DNA of 64,000 nt from Coptis chinensis (GCA_015680905.1 CM027379.1:91039501-91103500), one strand, 5' to 3'. Shown: positions 45,074-57,362, counted from the first letter of the stretch. Translations and numbers: made by a program. The notes: generated by a model not told the origin, from the letters alone.

Positions 45074-46034
45074 ATGACACCTCCAAAACTCATTCCTGGG
45101 CAATCTTTTCAGTCTATAATGGATTCCAATACTTATGGTCATCTCTTTCGTGACTACATCACAAACATTGGGTAGTCTTCCCTAGTTTTTCAACCTGACC
45201 AAACTTATTCTCCAAGTTTGGCTGCATACTTTTATGCTAATATGGAAGACACACCAGTATTCAACCATGTGTATGGCTTCTACTTAGACGATTTCACAAT
45301 CCTAGTTGGTGACACACGACATATTTTTTCAGAACAACAGGTTGCCCTAACTTTGGATCATCCATATCACGAACCAGCCGCATCATGGCATTACATTTAT
45401 CACAATTCTTACCATTCCTTTCATTGGCATATTTTTTCGCAAACTTACGGTGATGACCTTGGTATTACACGAGAAGGAGATGGCCATGTGCCGCCCATTA
45501 CATCACCATTCCCTTAGCAAGCATGACCATGAACATGAGGATCATGATGTTGTTTATACTCCTGAACATCATGGGAGATTGACACTTTTCCACTGCCAAA
45601 TGAGGTCACCTGCATAGTATTCAATGCAATCGGCTCAAGGTCATACATTATTTAATATCTTAGGTTGTGTTATCTCCAATCTGAAACGAGCTCCCCACTT
45701 TTCGTGATCAAGATATACTTTTACCTCAGAACCGCTATTTAATCATGAAGACACATTTCCCACAGTTTTCAGCTACTTTTAATGACTCGGTCAAGGTAGA
45801 TTCTATGTGCCCAAAGAAAACAAAATCATTCGCTCATTAAGGTTTAGGCAATGGAAACGCCCCGCCGGTACTGAGGCATGTTCGTTGTTACCCGGGATGA
45901 AAAATGATGACACATTTAAACAAATCCGAGACAAAGAATGGGCAGAAATTTGGCGACTATTATCTTTTACGGATGCTAAGGAAATGCATTTCAATATAGA
46001 AGACGCCCGACCAACACATCCCTACTGATGGTAA
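45074..46034 (+). pseudogene. Gypsy extra ORF B, copy 2
   Basis: Counterpart of 15022-15993. The first 370 bases are almost identical to copy 1, including the premature TAG, so that stop predates the duplication. After about 45440 indels appear (for example at the segment after DGHVP), so the frame is lost. Confidence 0.6.
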
Positions 46035-47771
46035 ATTTGAGCATGTCATTGCACATATATCTAACTGTAAATAGTTATATTTCGTGGTGCTACTTTGCCT
46101 TTCTTTGTTTATTTCTCAGATAATATATTATGTTCTCCAACCTTTCTTTCTAGCAATCCAAACCCTAATTTTGCTCACGGTTCTCGTGTAATTTTTTTTT
46201 ATCTATTGATACTCGGTGACTAAGCATCATTCTGTTTTGAGGTGCTTTAAACCCAGAGCAAAAAATTAGGCAAATTGTAGCTTTTGTATATAGTTTTTAT
46301 TTTCTTGTTAATAATTGTACTTGGTGACAAAGTCTTATTTTCTTTTCAATGATGAAATTATCTAGAAGTCTCACATTAGCATTCAATTAGATTCGCTTTT
46401 AAGAAACTTAAGATAATATCGCACGCTAGTTTTACATCTTTTCATAAGCATTCATGCATTGAGTATCATTAATTGTACATAGCAAAGAAGTTTCTAGAAT
46501 CCACTAGTCTACTTAAAACTATCAATCCTGTGAGAATCTAACCAAAAAGCCTCGATATGAGTGATTTGTGAGAAATGACAATGAGGAGTAGTTTTTCCAA
46601 TTGAGAAAATCACGCCTACTTACTTGATCACCACCCAAACCCCTAGGGCGAGAATTTAGGCCTTCTTGGATCGACATAGCTAAAAATTCTTACCTCTTAT
46701 AAATTTTACCGCTAGTCACCCAATCGAACCTTTCATCAAACTTTTCACTTTCACCAAAAATTCCTTACCCATCTATTAACCCTAAATAGAATAACCTACC
46801 TAAGTGATGAGTATGAGAAATAGGATGAAATGTAGAAAGGTAAAGAGAGCAAATAAAAGTTAGTTATTTTCTTCAAGAAAGGAAAATAGAATTATGTTTC
46901 TAAAGCTTTTGTTTCAAAATAATAATAATAATAATAATAATTTATAGATTATGAAATAAGTACAAGGCTTAAGAGCAAAGTAGGAAAACTCAAGTAGAAG
47001 CAGGAAAAGAAAACAAGGATTTCTCGAAAGTGTAAATATCTTGAAAACCCTATTCTCTCATATACTTATCATTTTTTTATTATCCATTTCTATTTTCTTC
47101 TACACTACCACGCATATAAGCCCCATAATACCTAATAAAGACCTCTAGCTCAATTAGAGTAGGATGATATGATAATAAGTAGTAGATGTGATTGATACAC
47201 CTCAAGACCTCCTCAACCGGCTATCAGTATGTAAGGAAATGTGAGCCCACTGCACACTGAGTTAGCAAAACCTAAGTGGAAAAATTATGAGCTTAATTTG
47301 TGTTTCGACACATACCGTGAGAACCCATTTAGGTACGCCTCCAAAGGATCCAAACGCCCTACTAGTACTTTTCAATTTAAAGCTCACCGTATGCATGTTC
47401 ATATGTAGATGTTTTAATTATTGTATGCATATTAACTTGAGTTTCAAAGGAATTAATCCTCGCTCCCCGCCAAGGAGATGTATAGATGTCCGAGATTAAT
47501 TTAGGAAACAAGTTTTTGTTCTTCCGAAGTCGTTGAAAGTATAAAATGAAGTTTGTGAGTATCTTCTCTCGAAAAACTCTCACGAGGTTATAACTCGTCC
47601 CACTAGGGAATTCCTAGTGGTTTAAGGCCTTGTTGCATACCTGGGCAACGCAAACGCTGGCCTCGTGAAAACGAGATTTAGTTTAAGATTCATAGTTTTG
47701 GCCACTTATCTGTTTTTAATGTCTCTTCTTTGCTTGAGGAGAAGCAAAAGTGTTTATTTTTTGGGAAGATG
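46035..47771 (+). other. Gypsy 3' non-coding region, copy 2
   Basis: Matches 15994-17715, including the (AAT)n run near 46919-46942. The purine tract before the LTR is altered (TTTTTTGGGAAGATG). Confidence 0.6.
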
Positions 47772-49393
47772 TGATAAGCACCCAAAATTGTACTATAAAA
47801 CCCTATGAGACATAATATTTCTAAGTTAATTTTGTGTTTAATAATTATGAAATAATCGCATTTTCGTTTTTACTGTGTTGAGCAACTAACGCACAAATAA
47901 TGATAAAGCCATCATTTAAACACGGAATAGGAGTGTACATAAGCTTTCCAATTAAGCTCATCCGAAGCCTAACAAATCCACACGTAAGCATCAAACTTCC
48001 AGAGCTCCTACCTCTTAAACCAGACTCTAATACGACAAGTGAGTCGCTTTCGGGACGATTAGTGCGATGAACTCTACGATAAAGGAAAGTTGTGAAATTA
48101 CCAAAAGACCGCATTGCCATTGGACTGCACGTGGACCCTATGCAAGCCCACAAGATTTAATGAGTCATCATACAAGTCAAGACAAAGGTGCAAATAATTG
48201 GTGCAAAAAGTGACACCTTGCATCCAAGCAATAAAGTTAGATGAGATTAGGTGTTAATAGTGGAAAAAGATAGGTGTCATTTTGTTGTGGATTGTATGGG
48301 TAAGAAGGAAGGAAAAATGTGGTTTGGTGTTTCACGTGGGAGGAAATGAGATTTCTCTCAAATGAAAAATAAAACAAAACAAGGGGGATGCACTACATTG
48401 ATGGCCTTGACTCTTGTTCCATTTAAATTCCTAGTCTTTATCTTTTTTGGAGAGGAGTTTTTAGTTTTTTTAGAAAAAAGCTTGAAACATTGTTAATGGT
48501 GGAAACACTTTCTAGTTTCTAATAAAATTTCTTTTTTTTACTTAGGTAATCAGTTTGTTTTACATTATTTCCTTTCTTTCTATCTCTTGTTACTTTCTAC
48601 TTGTAACTTGAAATCAATCCAAGGATTATGAGCTGAAATCCTCCAAGGTGGAGGATTAATGAAGCTCATGAGAGGATTCGTTAAAATTTCTTAAAACTAG
48701 GATTCACTACCTGGACTTAAGGGCGCATATAGCACACTATCCCAAAATGGTAGTGTCCGGCCAAACTTGAGACCTGGAAATTTAGAAGGACTCGTGTGCG
48801 CCTCCCTTTGTATGCCTAGGCTAGCCGCGCACGCGAGTTATCTCTAATATCTTATTTTCATAGTTAACATGATTATGTTGTATGAGTCCAGGAGTTGAGA
48901 TGGGATTTCAGAGATGAAACCCCAGTTCAACTTCTTATGCTAGGGAAATGGATTTAGTTATGAGTCCATTTCACTAGGGATCGACGATTAAGCCGGTTCA
49001 GGTTTGATAATGAACCCTAAACAGCTTAGAGAAGGTAGTAATCCGACTTTAAGAGAAGTTTATAAGACCTCTCATGAGTGGAATGATCTTCCAACTTTTC
49101 TTTCTCTTTGAATATCTTAGAAAAAATCTTAGATTTTTATCGCCATTTGTTGTATTCCGTGATGTTTAAGCATCCGTTAGGATTTAAATAACAAAACTAA
49201 ACTTAGCTAGTAATCCAAATAAATCTTACTCACTAGTTTCCCTACTTGTAGTATAAGAAAGATGTAAGTGGTCCTAGAATTTAGGTTAGTTCAATCCCTA
49301 CTCAACTAAACGCTAAGAAGACGTGAGTAAGGACTTGAGTCTACTCGAATGGAATAAAGATTTTGTATCTTTATACGAAAAGTGATAGATATC
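47772..49393 (+). repeat. Gypsy 3' LTR, copy 2
   Basis: TGATAAGCACCC start; ends GATATC directly before GACAT (49394-49398). The final A of copy 1 is missing, one of the CAG-to-CG differences. Confidence 0.9.
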
Positions 49394-49398
49394 GACAT

Positions 49399-50391
49399 AA
49401 ATTTGATTGGAACTCGGAAGAGCTCGAGATAATTGTTCAATACCTAAAGAAGGAATTTGAGATGAAAGACCTTGAGGAAATAAGACTTTGTCTCGGCTTG
49501 CAGATTGAGAGAAGTTTTAGTGGTGTATTAGTCCACCAGACTAATTACACCAAGAATGTTTTGAAACATTTTCATATGGACAAGGCACATCCATTAAGTA
49601 CCCCAATGGTCGTTTGGTCACTGAATACAGAGAAAGACTCATATCACCCCAAAGAAGAAAATGAAGAAGTATTGGGTCTTGAAGTACCATACTTGAGTGC
49701 AATTGGTGCATTAATGTATCTAGCACAATGCACTAGACGGAACATTTCTTTTTCTGTAAATTTGTTAGCCAGGTACAGCTCAGCGCCTACTACAAGACAC
49801 TGGAACGGCGTAAAATATGTCTTAAGATATCTACGTGGAACCACGGATTTAGGTTTGTTTTACTCAAAGGATTCTGGAGGTTCCAAGTTTGTGGGATATG
49901 CAAATTCAGGATTTTTGTTAGATCCTCACAAGTGTCGCTCCCAAATAGGTTATGTATTTCTTAGTGGTAATGCTGTCATTTGTTGGCATTCCACTAAACA
50001 AACTTTAGTGGCAACTTCCTCTAACCACTTTGAAATTTTCGCTCTTCATGAAGCTAGTCGTGAATGTGTATGGCTAAGGTTATTAATTGGGCATATTCGT
50101 AGTTCTTGTCAATTACCTTCTATAATGTGTTCCCAAAGATTATTTATGAGGATAATGCAGCTTGTATAGTCCGTGATTCAAGAAGGATTTATAAAAGGAG
50201 ACGAACAAAACACATTGTGCCAAAATTCTTTTACACTCATCAACTTCGTAAGAAAGAAGCAGATTAAGGTCGAGCAAGTTCGTTCCAGCGACAACCTTGC
50301 TAATCTCTTCACTAAATCACTACCGAAGCATACATTTCAAAAGCTTGTATATGGGATCGGCATGCGCAGAGTTCACCACCAAGCCATATAA
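49399..50391 (+). pseudogene. Copia pol, second part, copy 2
   Basis: Counterpart of 19347-20343. The frame stays open from the insertion point to about 50130 and includes an intact SVNLLARYSSAPTTRHWNGV block and RNase H CWHSTKQTLVATSS, where copy 1 is broken. It then fails after LRLLIGHIRSSCQLPSIM, near 50128, by a small indel at a place where copy 1 is intact (YEDNAACI). The last part resumes with QVRSSDNLANLFTKSLPKHT. Confidence 0.9.
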
Positions 50392-50723
50392 AAACTTGTC
50401 TTTATTAGAGGGAGTAATAGAACGGGGAGCATCCTCAAGAATGTGTCCCAAGACATATGCATTGTACTCTTTTCCCTTCTCTAAGATTTATCCCATTGGG
50501 TTTTCTTAGTAAAGGTTTTAATGAGGCAAGATTAAGCAAGTCACAATAATTCTGAGTAATGTTGTACTATTTTTCCTTCGCTTTGGTTTTTTCCCACTGG
50601 GTTTTCCTTAGCAAGGTTTTAATGAGGCAAATCGGTCATTGATAGTTATAGAGCATCCGGAAGAATGCTACAAAAGATGCATCCACTATAATTTCCATAA
50701 GAATGGTGGACATCCAAGGGGAG

Positions 50724-51020
50724 TGTTATGAAAAACCGTGGGCTTATATGGATGCCCACCATTGATATGTGTTATCCCCGACAATCCTCTATCTTGGTAT
50801 TTATCCCCGATAATCTTCTATCTTGGTGTTTATCCCGATCTTCCTCTATCTTCTGTTTATCCTGTTAATCTTTTATCTTGGAAAGGTGGTTACCTAGTTG
50901 TATATAAAGGTAACCTCCTCCCATTCAGATTTACCTCAAGGAATAAGAATTCTCTCTATCTCATTCTCTATGACTCAATAAAATGTTAAGTTAGTGTGGT
51001 ATCTCGGTTAAATTCTAACA
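50724..51020 (+). repeat. Copia 3' LTR, copy 2
   Basis: TGTTATG...TTCTAACA, followed by TTATT as in copy 1. Small differences again sit at CTG (for example CCTGA to CCCCGA). Confidence 0.92.
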
Positions 51021-51071
51021 TTATTGTTTAAATCATTAGACTTAAATACCCATTCTTGTTGATGTTTCACT

Positions 51072-51681
51072 CGGGGTGGAACTTCGGTCAGTTAGGTCGG
51101 GTTGAGACATAACCCGAGCCCAACCCGAGTTTTCAAATGTTTCAACTCGAGCTCGGGACCAAGCCCTAGTCGGTCCTTAAATTTTCAGCCCAAGCCCTAG
51201 CCCAACCAATTCGGATTGGGTCGGGTTATGTCGGGTTGGTCAAACTTCTCATGGTTTTTGGAATTATGAGATAAAAAACACTATAATTGAAATTTTCTAA
51301 TGAAATAAAAAAGATTTGATTGTTTGAAAGGGAAACTAACCTTGTTGATTACATTATTCTCTCGAAAATAGAAATTCTCAACCTTATTTTTTACAAAAAT
51401 AGAATGATTGAAATTATTCTCTCGAAAATAGAAATTCTCAACCTTATTTTTTACAAAAATAGAATGAATGAAAGATATACGTACATATATGCACACGAGC
51501 TCGAGTTTTTCAGTTTTTTGATATTCTAACCCGAGCCCAACCCAAAACCGAGTCGGGTTTTGATTCTACAAAACCAAGTCCGGACCACAGATCTAACATG
51601 TTAGCCCAAGAGTCCAGGACCAACAAAAGTCGGGTTTTAGTCCATCGAGCTTGGGCTAACCCGACCCAAGTTCCACCCCTA
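51072..51681. mobile_element. hAT-type MITE, copy 2
   Basis: Flanks GTTTCACT (51064-51071) and GTTTCTCT (51682-51689) as in copy 1. The right end here reads CCACCCCTA, which pairs better with the left end CGGGGTGG than in copy 1. The internal 60-bp tandem duplication is kept. Confidence 0.85.
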
Positions 51682-52262
51682 GTTTCTCTTAATTCCATAA
51701 CTACCCCTAATATTTTTTTCCTCAATCACTCTCTTTACTCCATTTTTGCTAACATGACCACCATATCTATACAAAATTATAACCCAAGTACCAAGAATTT
51801 GAAACAATACCTACTTGGTAAATTATTCAAAGTATATTATAACTCCTTTGAGCTCTCTTAGAATGGAAGACTTTAATTTTTAATCAAAACTCACTTGATC
51901 CAATTTGTTTGGACTAATAATCAAAGGAATTGAATATTTAGAAATTGAAAATGAGTATCATTGGGTTTACTTAAGATTGGGCGCGTTATTTTTGTTGGGA
52001 TTATGAGATTTGGGTTGTGATTGATTGTATTGTGGAATCAAATTGGGGTTGGGCCGTTGGGGAGAACGAGTGATCGGGGAAGATGGAAGTGTCGGAATAG
52101 GGGTAGTTCTAGAATTAAGTGAAATAACAATCAGAATTGGATATTCAAGTCTAATGATTTAAACGGGGGGGGGGGGTTTAAGTTCTAAAAGCATATTATA
52201 TATTTACAATTAAAGATCACATGATCCCTTACCCCATCCACTTTTTCAACATTCAGCAAGTT

Positions 52263-52964
52263 CTAATCACCACAAGTACGTTCTTCACCACCAGTAACCA
52301 TTTCATCCTCACTAACATAAGCAGCCAAGTTCAAATACCTCTCCTGGTCTACCCTATCCCTCCACCTTGCCCTACAAATCACACAATTAGCTGACCTCCT
52401 TCCCTTTGCCCGCTTCCACATAAGCAAGCACTCTTCATGTAATGGATTACGACATGACCCACAAACTACCAATTTATCTTCCATGGTCATCACCTCAAGA
52501 CAAATTGGACAAGTGGCACCGTCTTCTAAGTCAACTGTACAATCAGGTGGACCAATTAGTAGTCTTGGTAACAACTGATGAAATCTCTCACGTACACGTC
52601 TCCCAGCTAGTGTATCAAGCAATATGGGTGTGCCAAGTAAGCGCGCCAATTGACATGGCCTCAGTGTCCTTCTCCGAAGACAAGTGTCATCTAAAGAGAC
52701 ACCGAGCACACGGAGGAGCACAAAGAGTATATGCTTGCACGGGACTGTACGGTCAGGGCAAGTACATGATGGAGTGGTAGATAGGGTCACGGTGTAAACA
52801 TTGCCCGTAGCGCCTAGGACATAGAAATTTGTATCCGAGCGGTGGAGGAGACGAAGATGGTGGCGTAGAGCACGAACAACTCGGTCTGCAAAAGCTTGAA
52901 CCGCCTTGAATCGCGGGTGGGATTGGGTGTTTGGGGGAGTTGAGCTCGAGGCTGTAGACTCCAT
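52263..52964 (-). CDS. SWIM and RING-type zinc finger protein, copy 2
   Basis: Encodes the same 233 residues as 22219-22920, with all SWIM (C67, C69, C76, H78) and RING (C152 to C197) ligands. Upstream sequence is also identical for several hundred bases. If the duplication is real, the plant has two expressed doses of the gene; if it is an assembly artefact, this is the other allele. Probable ubiquitin ligase by family. Confidence 0.9.
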   Translation of the reverse strand: MESTASSSTPPNTQSHPRFKAVQAFADRVVRALRHHLRLLHRSDTNFYVLGATGNVYTVTLSTTPSCTCPDRTVPCKHILFVLLRVLGVSLDDTCLRRRTLRPCQLARLLGTPILLDTLAGRRVRERFHQLLPRLLIGPPDCTVDLEDGATCPICLEVMTMEDKLVVCGSCRNPLHEECLLMWKRAKGRRSANCVICRARWRDRVDQERYLNLAAYVSEDEMVTGGEERTCGD

Positions 52965-53469
52965 GTAGCTAGGAAAAATGGTAGGAATGAAGAGATGCTG
53001 GTGTTGGATATGTAAGAGAGTGTGTTATGGATTCTTGGAGTGGTATTGAGGAACACGTGAGGGATGGATGAGGTAAGAGGAAGTGTTGCATTTGGGGAAA
53101 CTGGATAACTTGGCGTCTTGGCCATGCTTTTGGTTTGTTTGCCTTGCAAATTATAGGCCCAATTTACGTTTCTTGTATAAATTAAGTTTGAAGGGGCCTA
53201 TAGAAACACAACCCCCAACACCCCGGGCAAAGTCACAAACCAAGGATCGTTGTAGTGGAAATAAAAAATTGTTGTTCGTCAGTGTACTGTTTGAATCCTC
53301 AAAAACAAAGTTTGCTTCCTCCGATCAAGAGTTAGGGGCGGTCAGCTTTCATGAATAAGAGACACCTTCAGTTCAAAATTTTAAACCTTAATTTATTTAC
53401 ACAGTATCTCAATTCTCACCTAATCCCAATTGTTTTGGTTGGGTTCATATCGATCCTACATTGTGAGGA

Positions 53470-54181
53470 TTAGGGGTGTCTTTTTTTTTTCGAAAAGCCA
53501 ATTTTTTCGAATTCTGATCTGATATTTTTCGGTATTTAACAATGATATTTGTGTTTTGATATTTGAAAATCTGATATCTGATTTTTCCAAAAAATAATTG
53601 GCTCTGAATTGGATGTGTTTTCAAAATCCAATCCGATCTGATTTCTGATTAATTTCCGATTAACATATAGCAATTTATTTCATATAATTACTATATTAAA
53701 ACTACATATAGTTTACAAACCAAAAAAAAAACTTTAGAGAAGTATAACATTGTTTCTCTCACAATTTCAATAAATCAATATTGTTATTCTAGTATATGTC
53801 TCAATTTATCCCATATTCCTATTTACTGAATTAATACATTAATATGAAGAAAAAATTTGCTGAATGAACATATTAAAAAGTCTAAGTTGTTTGCTTAATT
53901 AATACATTTCAAAATAATTGATAAATGAATGTATTAACTGGATAAAAAAAAATAGTTATTCTAAAAGATAATCCGATTATATAATTCAAATTTCCGATTT
54001 ACTTCTATATTTTGTGGATTCCAAAATTTCTGAAAATTTTTCAATTTTCCAAATTTTCTGAATTCGAAAAAAAAATTGTCATCCGAAAAATAATTGAATT
54101 GGATTTAAAAAGGATATTGCCATCCGAAAAAAAATTGGAAATTTTTTTGAAAGTCCTTTATCCGATACGAAGTCACCCAAG
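53470..54181. mobile_element. Candidate MITE, copy 2, without the nested Tourist-like insert
   Basis: Counterpart of 23426-24581; left end TTAGGGGTGTC, right end CACCCAAGG. The single TAA at 53883-53885 is the unoccupied target of the MITE present in copy 1. Confidence 0.35.
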
Positions 54182-54493
54182 GATAGATTCATGGCATCAA
54201 ATTGGCCCAAGAGCAAATAGTACAGCTACTAATAAACGTACATTCTTGTTTTTTCGCTCACAGAGATCACACTAGGAGCGAAAAGGGTGAGTCTCATTTC
54301 CTCTTTAGATTTTAGTAGGCCTACGTCATCCGTGCAATTTCCGTTTGAAATATGTGTAGTGGTGCACGTACATGCATTGAGCCAAATAAGTGAAATAACC
54401 CATCATCGGAATCAACATACGTAAATTAAAAAATTTATCGAAAAAGACGATAATTCATGAAAAATTAAAGCTGCATTATACATATCGAAAACA

Positions 54494-55186
54494 TCAAAAA
54501 GGAGCAGAGAGGGGTTCCCTAATTGGAGCTAGATCAGGTGAATCAACTACACTAGGGGTAATGCATGCACAATCATTGAATGGATCAACTGCTGGAACTA
54601 TTGTTTCCTTGCAATCCACAGTAAGCTTCTGTATTTGATGTCTCCTTTCAACTATCTGTTCCATCTCTTCTATTGGAACTACTGGTTTCAATCCCTGTAT
54701 ACCATTTAAACGTCTATATATATAAGAGATTATGTCCTAAATTTCTGTAATTACATTTTGCAAATTTGGAAAATGTTATATCACAGATAGTGTAACTATA
54801 ACAATGAGAATAATTCACCTCAATAAATGCATTTGAAGATTCAACTGAGTCCATTTTCTGAATTATGTCCACAGCTGCTTCCTGAATATAAGAAACATGA
54901 GTTAGTTATCAACTTATATCGCCTTAGATATGATCGTTCTAGGAAAATTTGAAAAACAAGCTCGCTAATTAATCAGCTATGAGGACATCAAAATTGTTTC
55001 AGCTACCTAAGGTAGTTACATTACTCTTGTATCCAATAAGGTTAGATGGATCGGATGACTGCATTCATAGAGCAGATCATCCTAATATATAAATTGAAAA
55101 CATTTCAGTGTACGTGGTGATAGATAAATAAAATTAAGTACCCTTGCATGATTGAGCTGGCCTTCATTCAAGGTCCTGGGTTCCAT
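54494..55186 (-). CDS. Three-exon gene, copy 2, truncated by a frameshift
   Basis: Exons at 55142-55186, 54819-54881 and 54494-54694 have the same borders and phase as copy 1. In exon 3 a run of five A (four in copy 1) after CATC shifts the frame and creates a stop directly after LSAPF, giving 102 residues rather than 124. It is a homopolymer difference, so sequencing error is a serious alternative. TATA-like box at 55288-55298 on the minus strand. Confidence 0.65.
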
Positions 55187-55728
55187 CTCAATAGAGCAAC
55201 AAAGGTGCGCCATGCATAAATGATGAAGCCTGTCAGATAGATCGAGTAACTAGCTAGCCCATGGATGCTGTTATTGCTGCCTTTATAGTTTATATATAGC
55301 TACTGTGCCGAGGGAAATGAAAGAGTTGCATGCAACTATGCAAGTCTGTCACTCACGGGACTAATATTATCAATAATGTCAAAGCAAGTCTTTGACTTTC
55401 ATTGGGAACCCGTGTGGTTTGCTGTGGAAGTTCTCTTTAAATCCTTAATTACTACTGTTTCTCTCGACCTTCATATCTTCACGAGAGCCATCAAAGCATT
55501 CAGTTGGTAGATTTTTCCACTATATACTAATTACATTGGCTTTAGATGGTTCTAGTTAAATCAGTTTTCTTTCACATCCACTTGATACATGGGAATGATT
55601 GGACATTGGGACTTGGGAGGATGTAGTAGTCTGTGCAGTACGCTAACTAATCGCAGACGGCAGTTCTGTCATTAATTTCAATTTCCCGAAAGTAATAGTA
55701 AGCAATAATGAAATTAAACTACAACAAA

Positions 55729-55812
55729 GTCAGGATGGCCGAGTGGTCTAAGGCGCCAGACTCAAGTTCTGGTCTTCGAGAGAGGGCGTGGGTTCAAATC
55801 CCACTTCTGACA
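55729..55812 (+). tRNA. tRNA-Leu (anticodon CAA), copy 2
   Basis: Identical 84-nt tRNA to 26127-26210, with the same upstream CAACAAA and downstream TTTT. All stems are intact. Confidence 0.97.
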
Positions 55813-55906
55813 ATTTTATTTTCATTCTTGTTTTAGGACTGTTTGGAGAGTTGGAGTGTGTCCAATTCTGTTTTCATTCTTGCTTTTGTTGTTTTGTTTT
55901 AGGACT

Positions 55907-55914
55907 GCTTGGAG
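55907..55914. other. Empty hAT target site
   Basis: A single GCTTGGAG between the same flanks that surround the hAT element in copy 1 (GGACT on the left, TCCGTGG on the right), with no footprint. Confidence 0.96.
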
Positions 55915-56195
55915 TCCGTGGTACACATTTGCGTCATGCTCAACTTGCAAAGACTGTTGAATGATGAACTGATGACTTAAGTAACATGGAAAATCAATTA
56001 AAATTCAACAAAATCAGAATCTCCAATACCAAACAATAACTTCAAACCTTACCACAATTAAGCACAACTAGCAATTATGCACGTGAATTACATAAAAAGT
56101 CAATTTTTTGTCCCACAAAAAAACAAAATTTTAGAACTCATTTCCTTGTTTGACCCACTAAGATAGCTAGCATAACACGTGTTATCAAATTAGGA

Positions 56196-56411
56196 ATTGT
56201 TAGAACCGATGGGCAGTGGCATTTAGCTAGCTCTGTCACGCCACTTATAAGTAGTAGAGATTAGCTCTAAACTGAGACCGGTTTTGTTGTCCCAAAGTTA
56301 AGCTATTTTAGCTATCCAACCAATCATATTCAAGGAAAATAGGAGTCCGCCAATTTAAAAGTTCTCGTATTATTTCGAATTTGTATCAAAGTTTCTACTC
56401 TAATCCTAACC
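56196..56411. other. Unique spacer after the duplication
   Basis: Differs from the sequence that follows copy 1. No gene seen. Confidence 0.4.
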
Positions 56412-56762
56412 CAAGGTCCAAAATATCGCCGATATATTGCCGATATATATCATTTTTTTTTGTACACCGACATGGATATATTCGATATGTCTCAACCGAA
56501 TATTGAATTATTTTTTTATATATCATAATTTCCGATATAACGAAATATATCGACCAATATATACGATATATCCGGTATAAATTGTTGAGTTTGACCGATA
56601 TATTGACGATATTTCAATATAATTGATGATATTTTTGATATATCAACATACAAAACAAAATTTTGACTGGTCAATAAAAATATATATATCTCTGATATTT
56701 TCGATATATATCAGTTTTTGGATACATTGAAATATTCATTGAATTCGATATTTTGGGCCTTG
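56412..56762. mobile_element. AT-rich MITE with GATATAT repeats
   Basis: The terminal inverted repeat is CAAGGTCCAAAATATCG on the left and, inverted, CAAGGCCCAAAATATCG on the right. The interior is filled with short palindromic CGATATATCG-like words. Flanking TCCTAACC and CTCTAACC may be an 8-bp target duplication with two changes. About 351 bp, no coding capacity. Confidence 0.7.
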
Positions 56763-57357
56763 CTCTAACCACCCACCCATATTTCACTTGATTCCAGCCC
56801 CACTTGCAAAACAAACCCAGAAAAAATAGGAAACCGTGGAAATTGCCTTATTATCTTCTTCCTTTTTCTTGACCATTGTTGAATACCATCAAAATAATAA
56901 GAAATTAGCATCAGAAGATAGAGAGAAAATACTTTTCACTATTACTACTACTTCAAGACAAACAAAAAAACTATCTTATTCTAAAAAAACAACAACAATT
57001 TGATTCTTTGCTTCTTCTTTATAATGACAGATCGCACAATTTAATTTATTTATGAAAACGAAATTGGTCATATATCCAATACCAAAACAGATTATGTCTC
57101 AAGATTTAATCATATTTAAAAGACTCTTATCAAGTATCAAGAGTTCTAATTCTGATTAAATTATGCTAATGATGTATCCAGCACCTAATTTATAATTCAT
57201 ATGGTCATTAAAAATGGGACTAGTACTTGTACATAGGAAAAATTAGTGATTTCGATAAAAGCGATTTTGTGCACAATAACAATGAAGAAACTAATTGTTA
57301 TACAATGATGTTTGTGACCAGAAACAATTGTTATTTTCACTCAAAAGTTCTTTAGGA
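56763..57357. other. Spacer, nothing recognised
   Basis: AT-rich, no gene, RNA or repeat identified. Confidence 0.4.
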
Positions 57358-57362
57358 CTATT

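Larger units (their letters stand above)
42793..56195 (+). repeat. Segmental duplication, copy 2 (13.4 kb)
   Basis: Direct copy of 12734-30920 without the hAT element and the Tourist-like MITE. Regions 44880-45450, 49490-50100 and 52200-56195 are nearly identical to copy 1. Regions 43600-44800, 45480-48100 and parts of 50100-50800 carry dense small differences centred on CAG/CTG. Confidence 0.95.
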
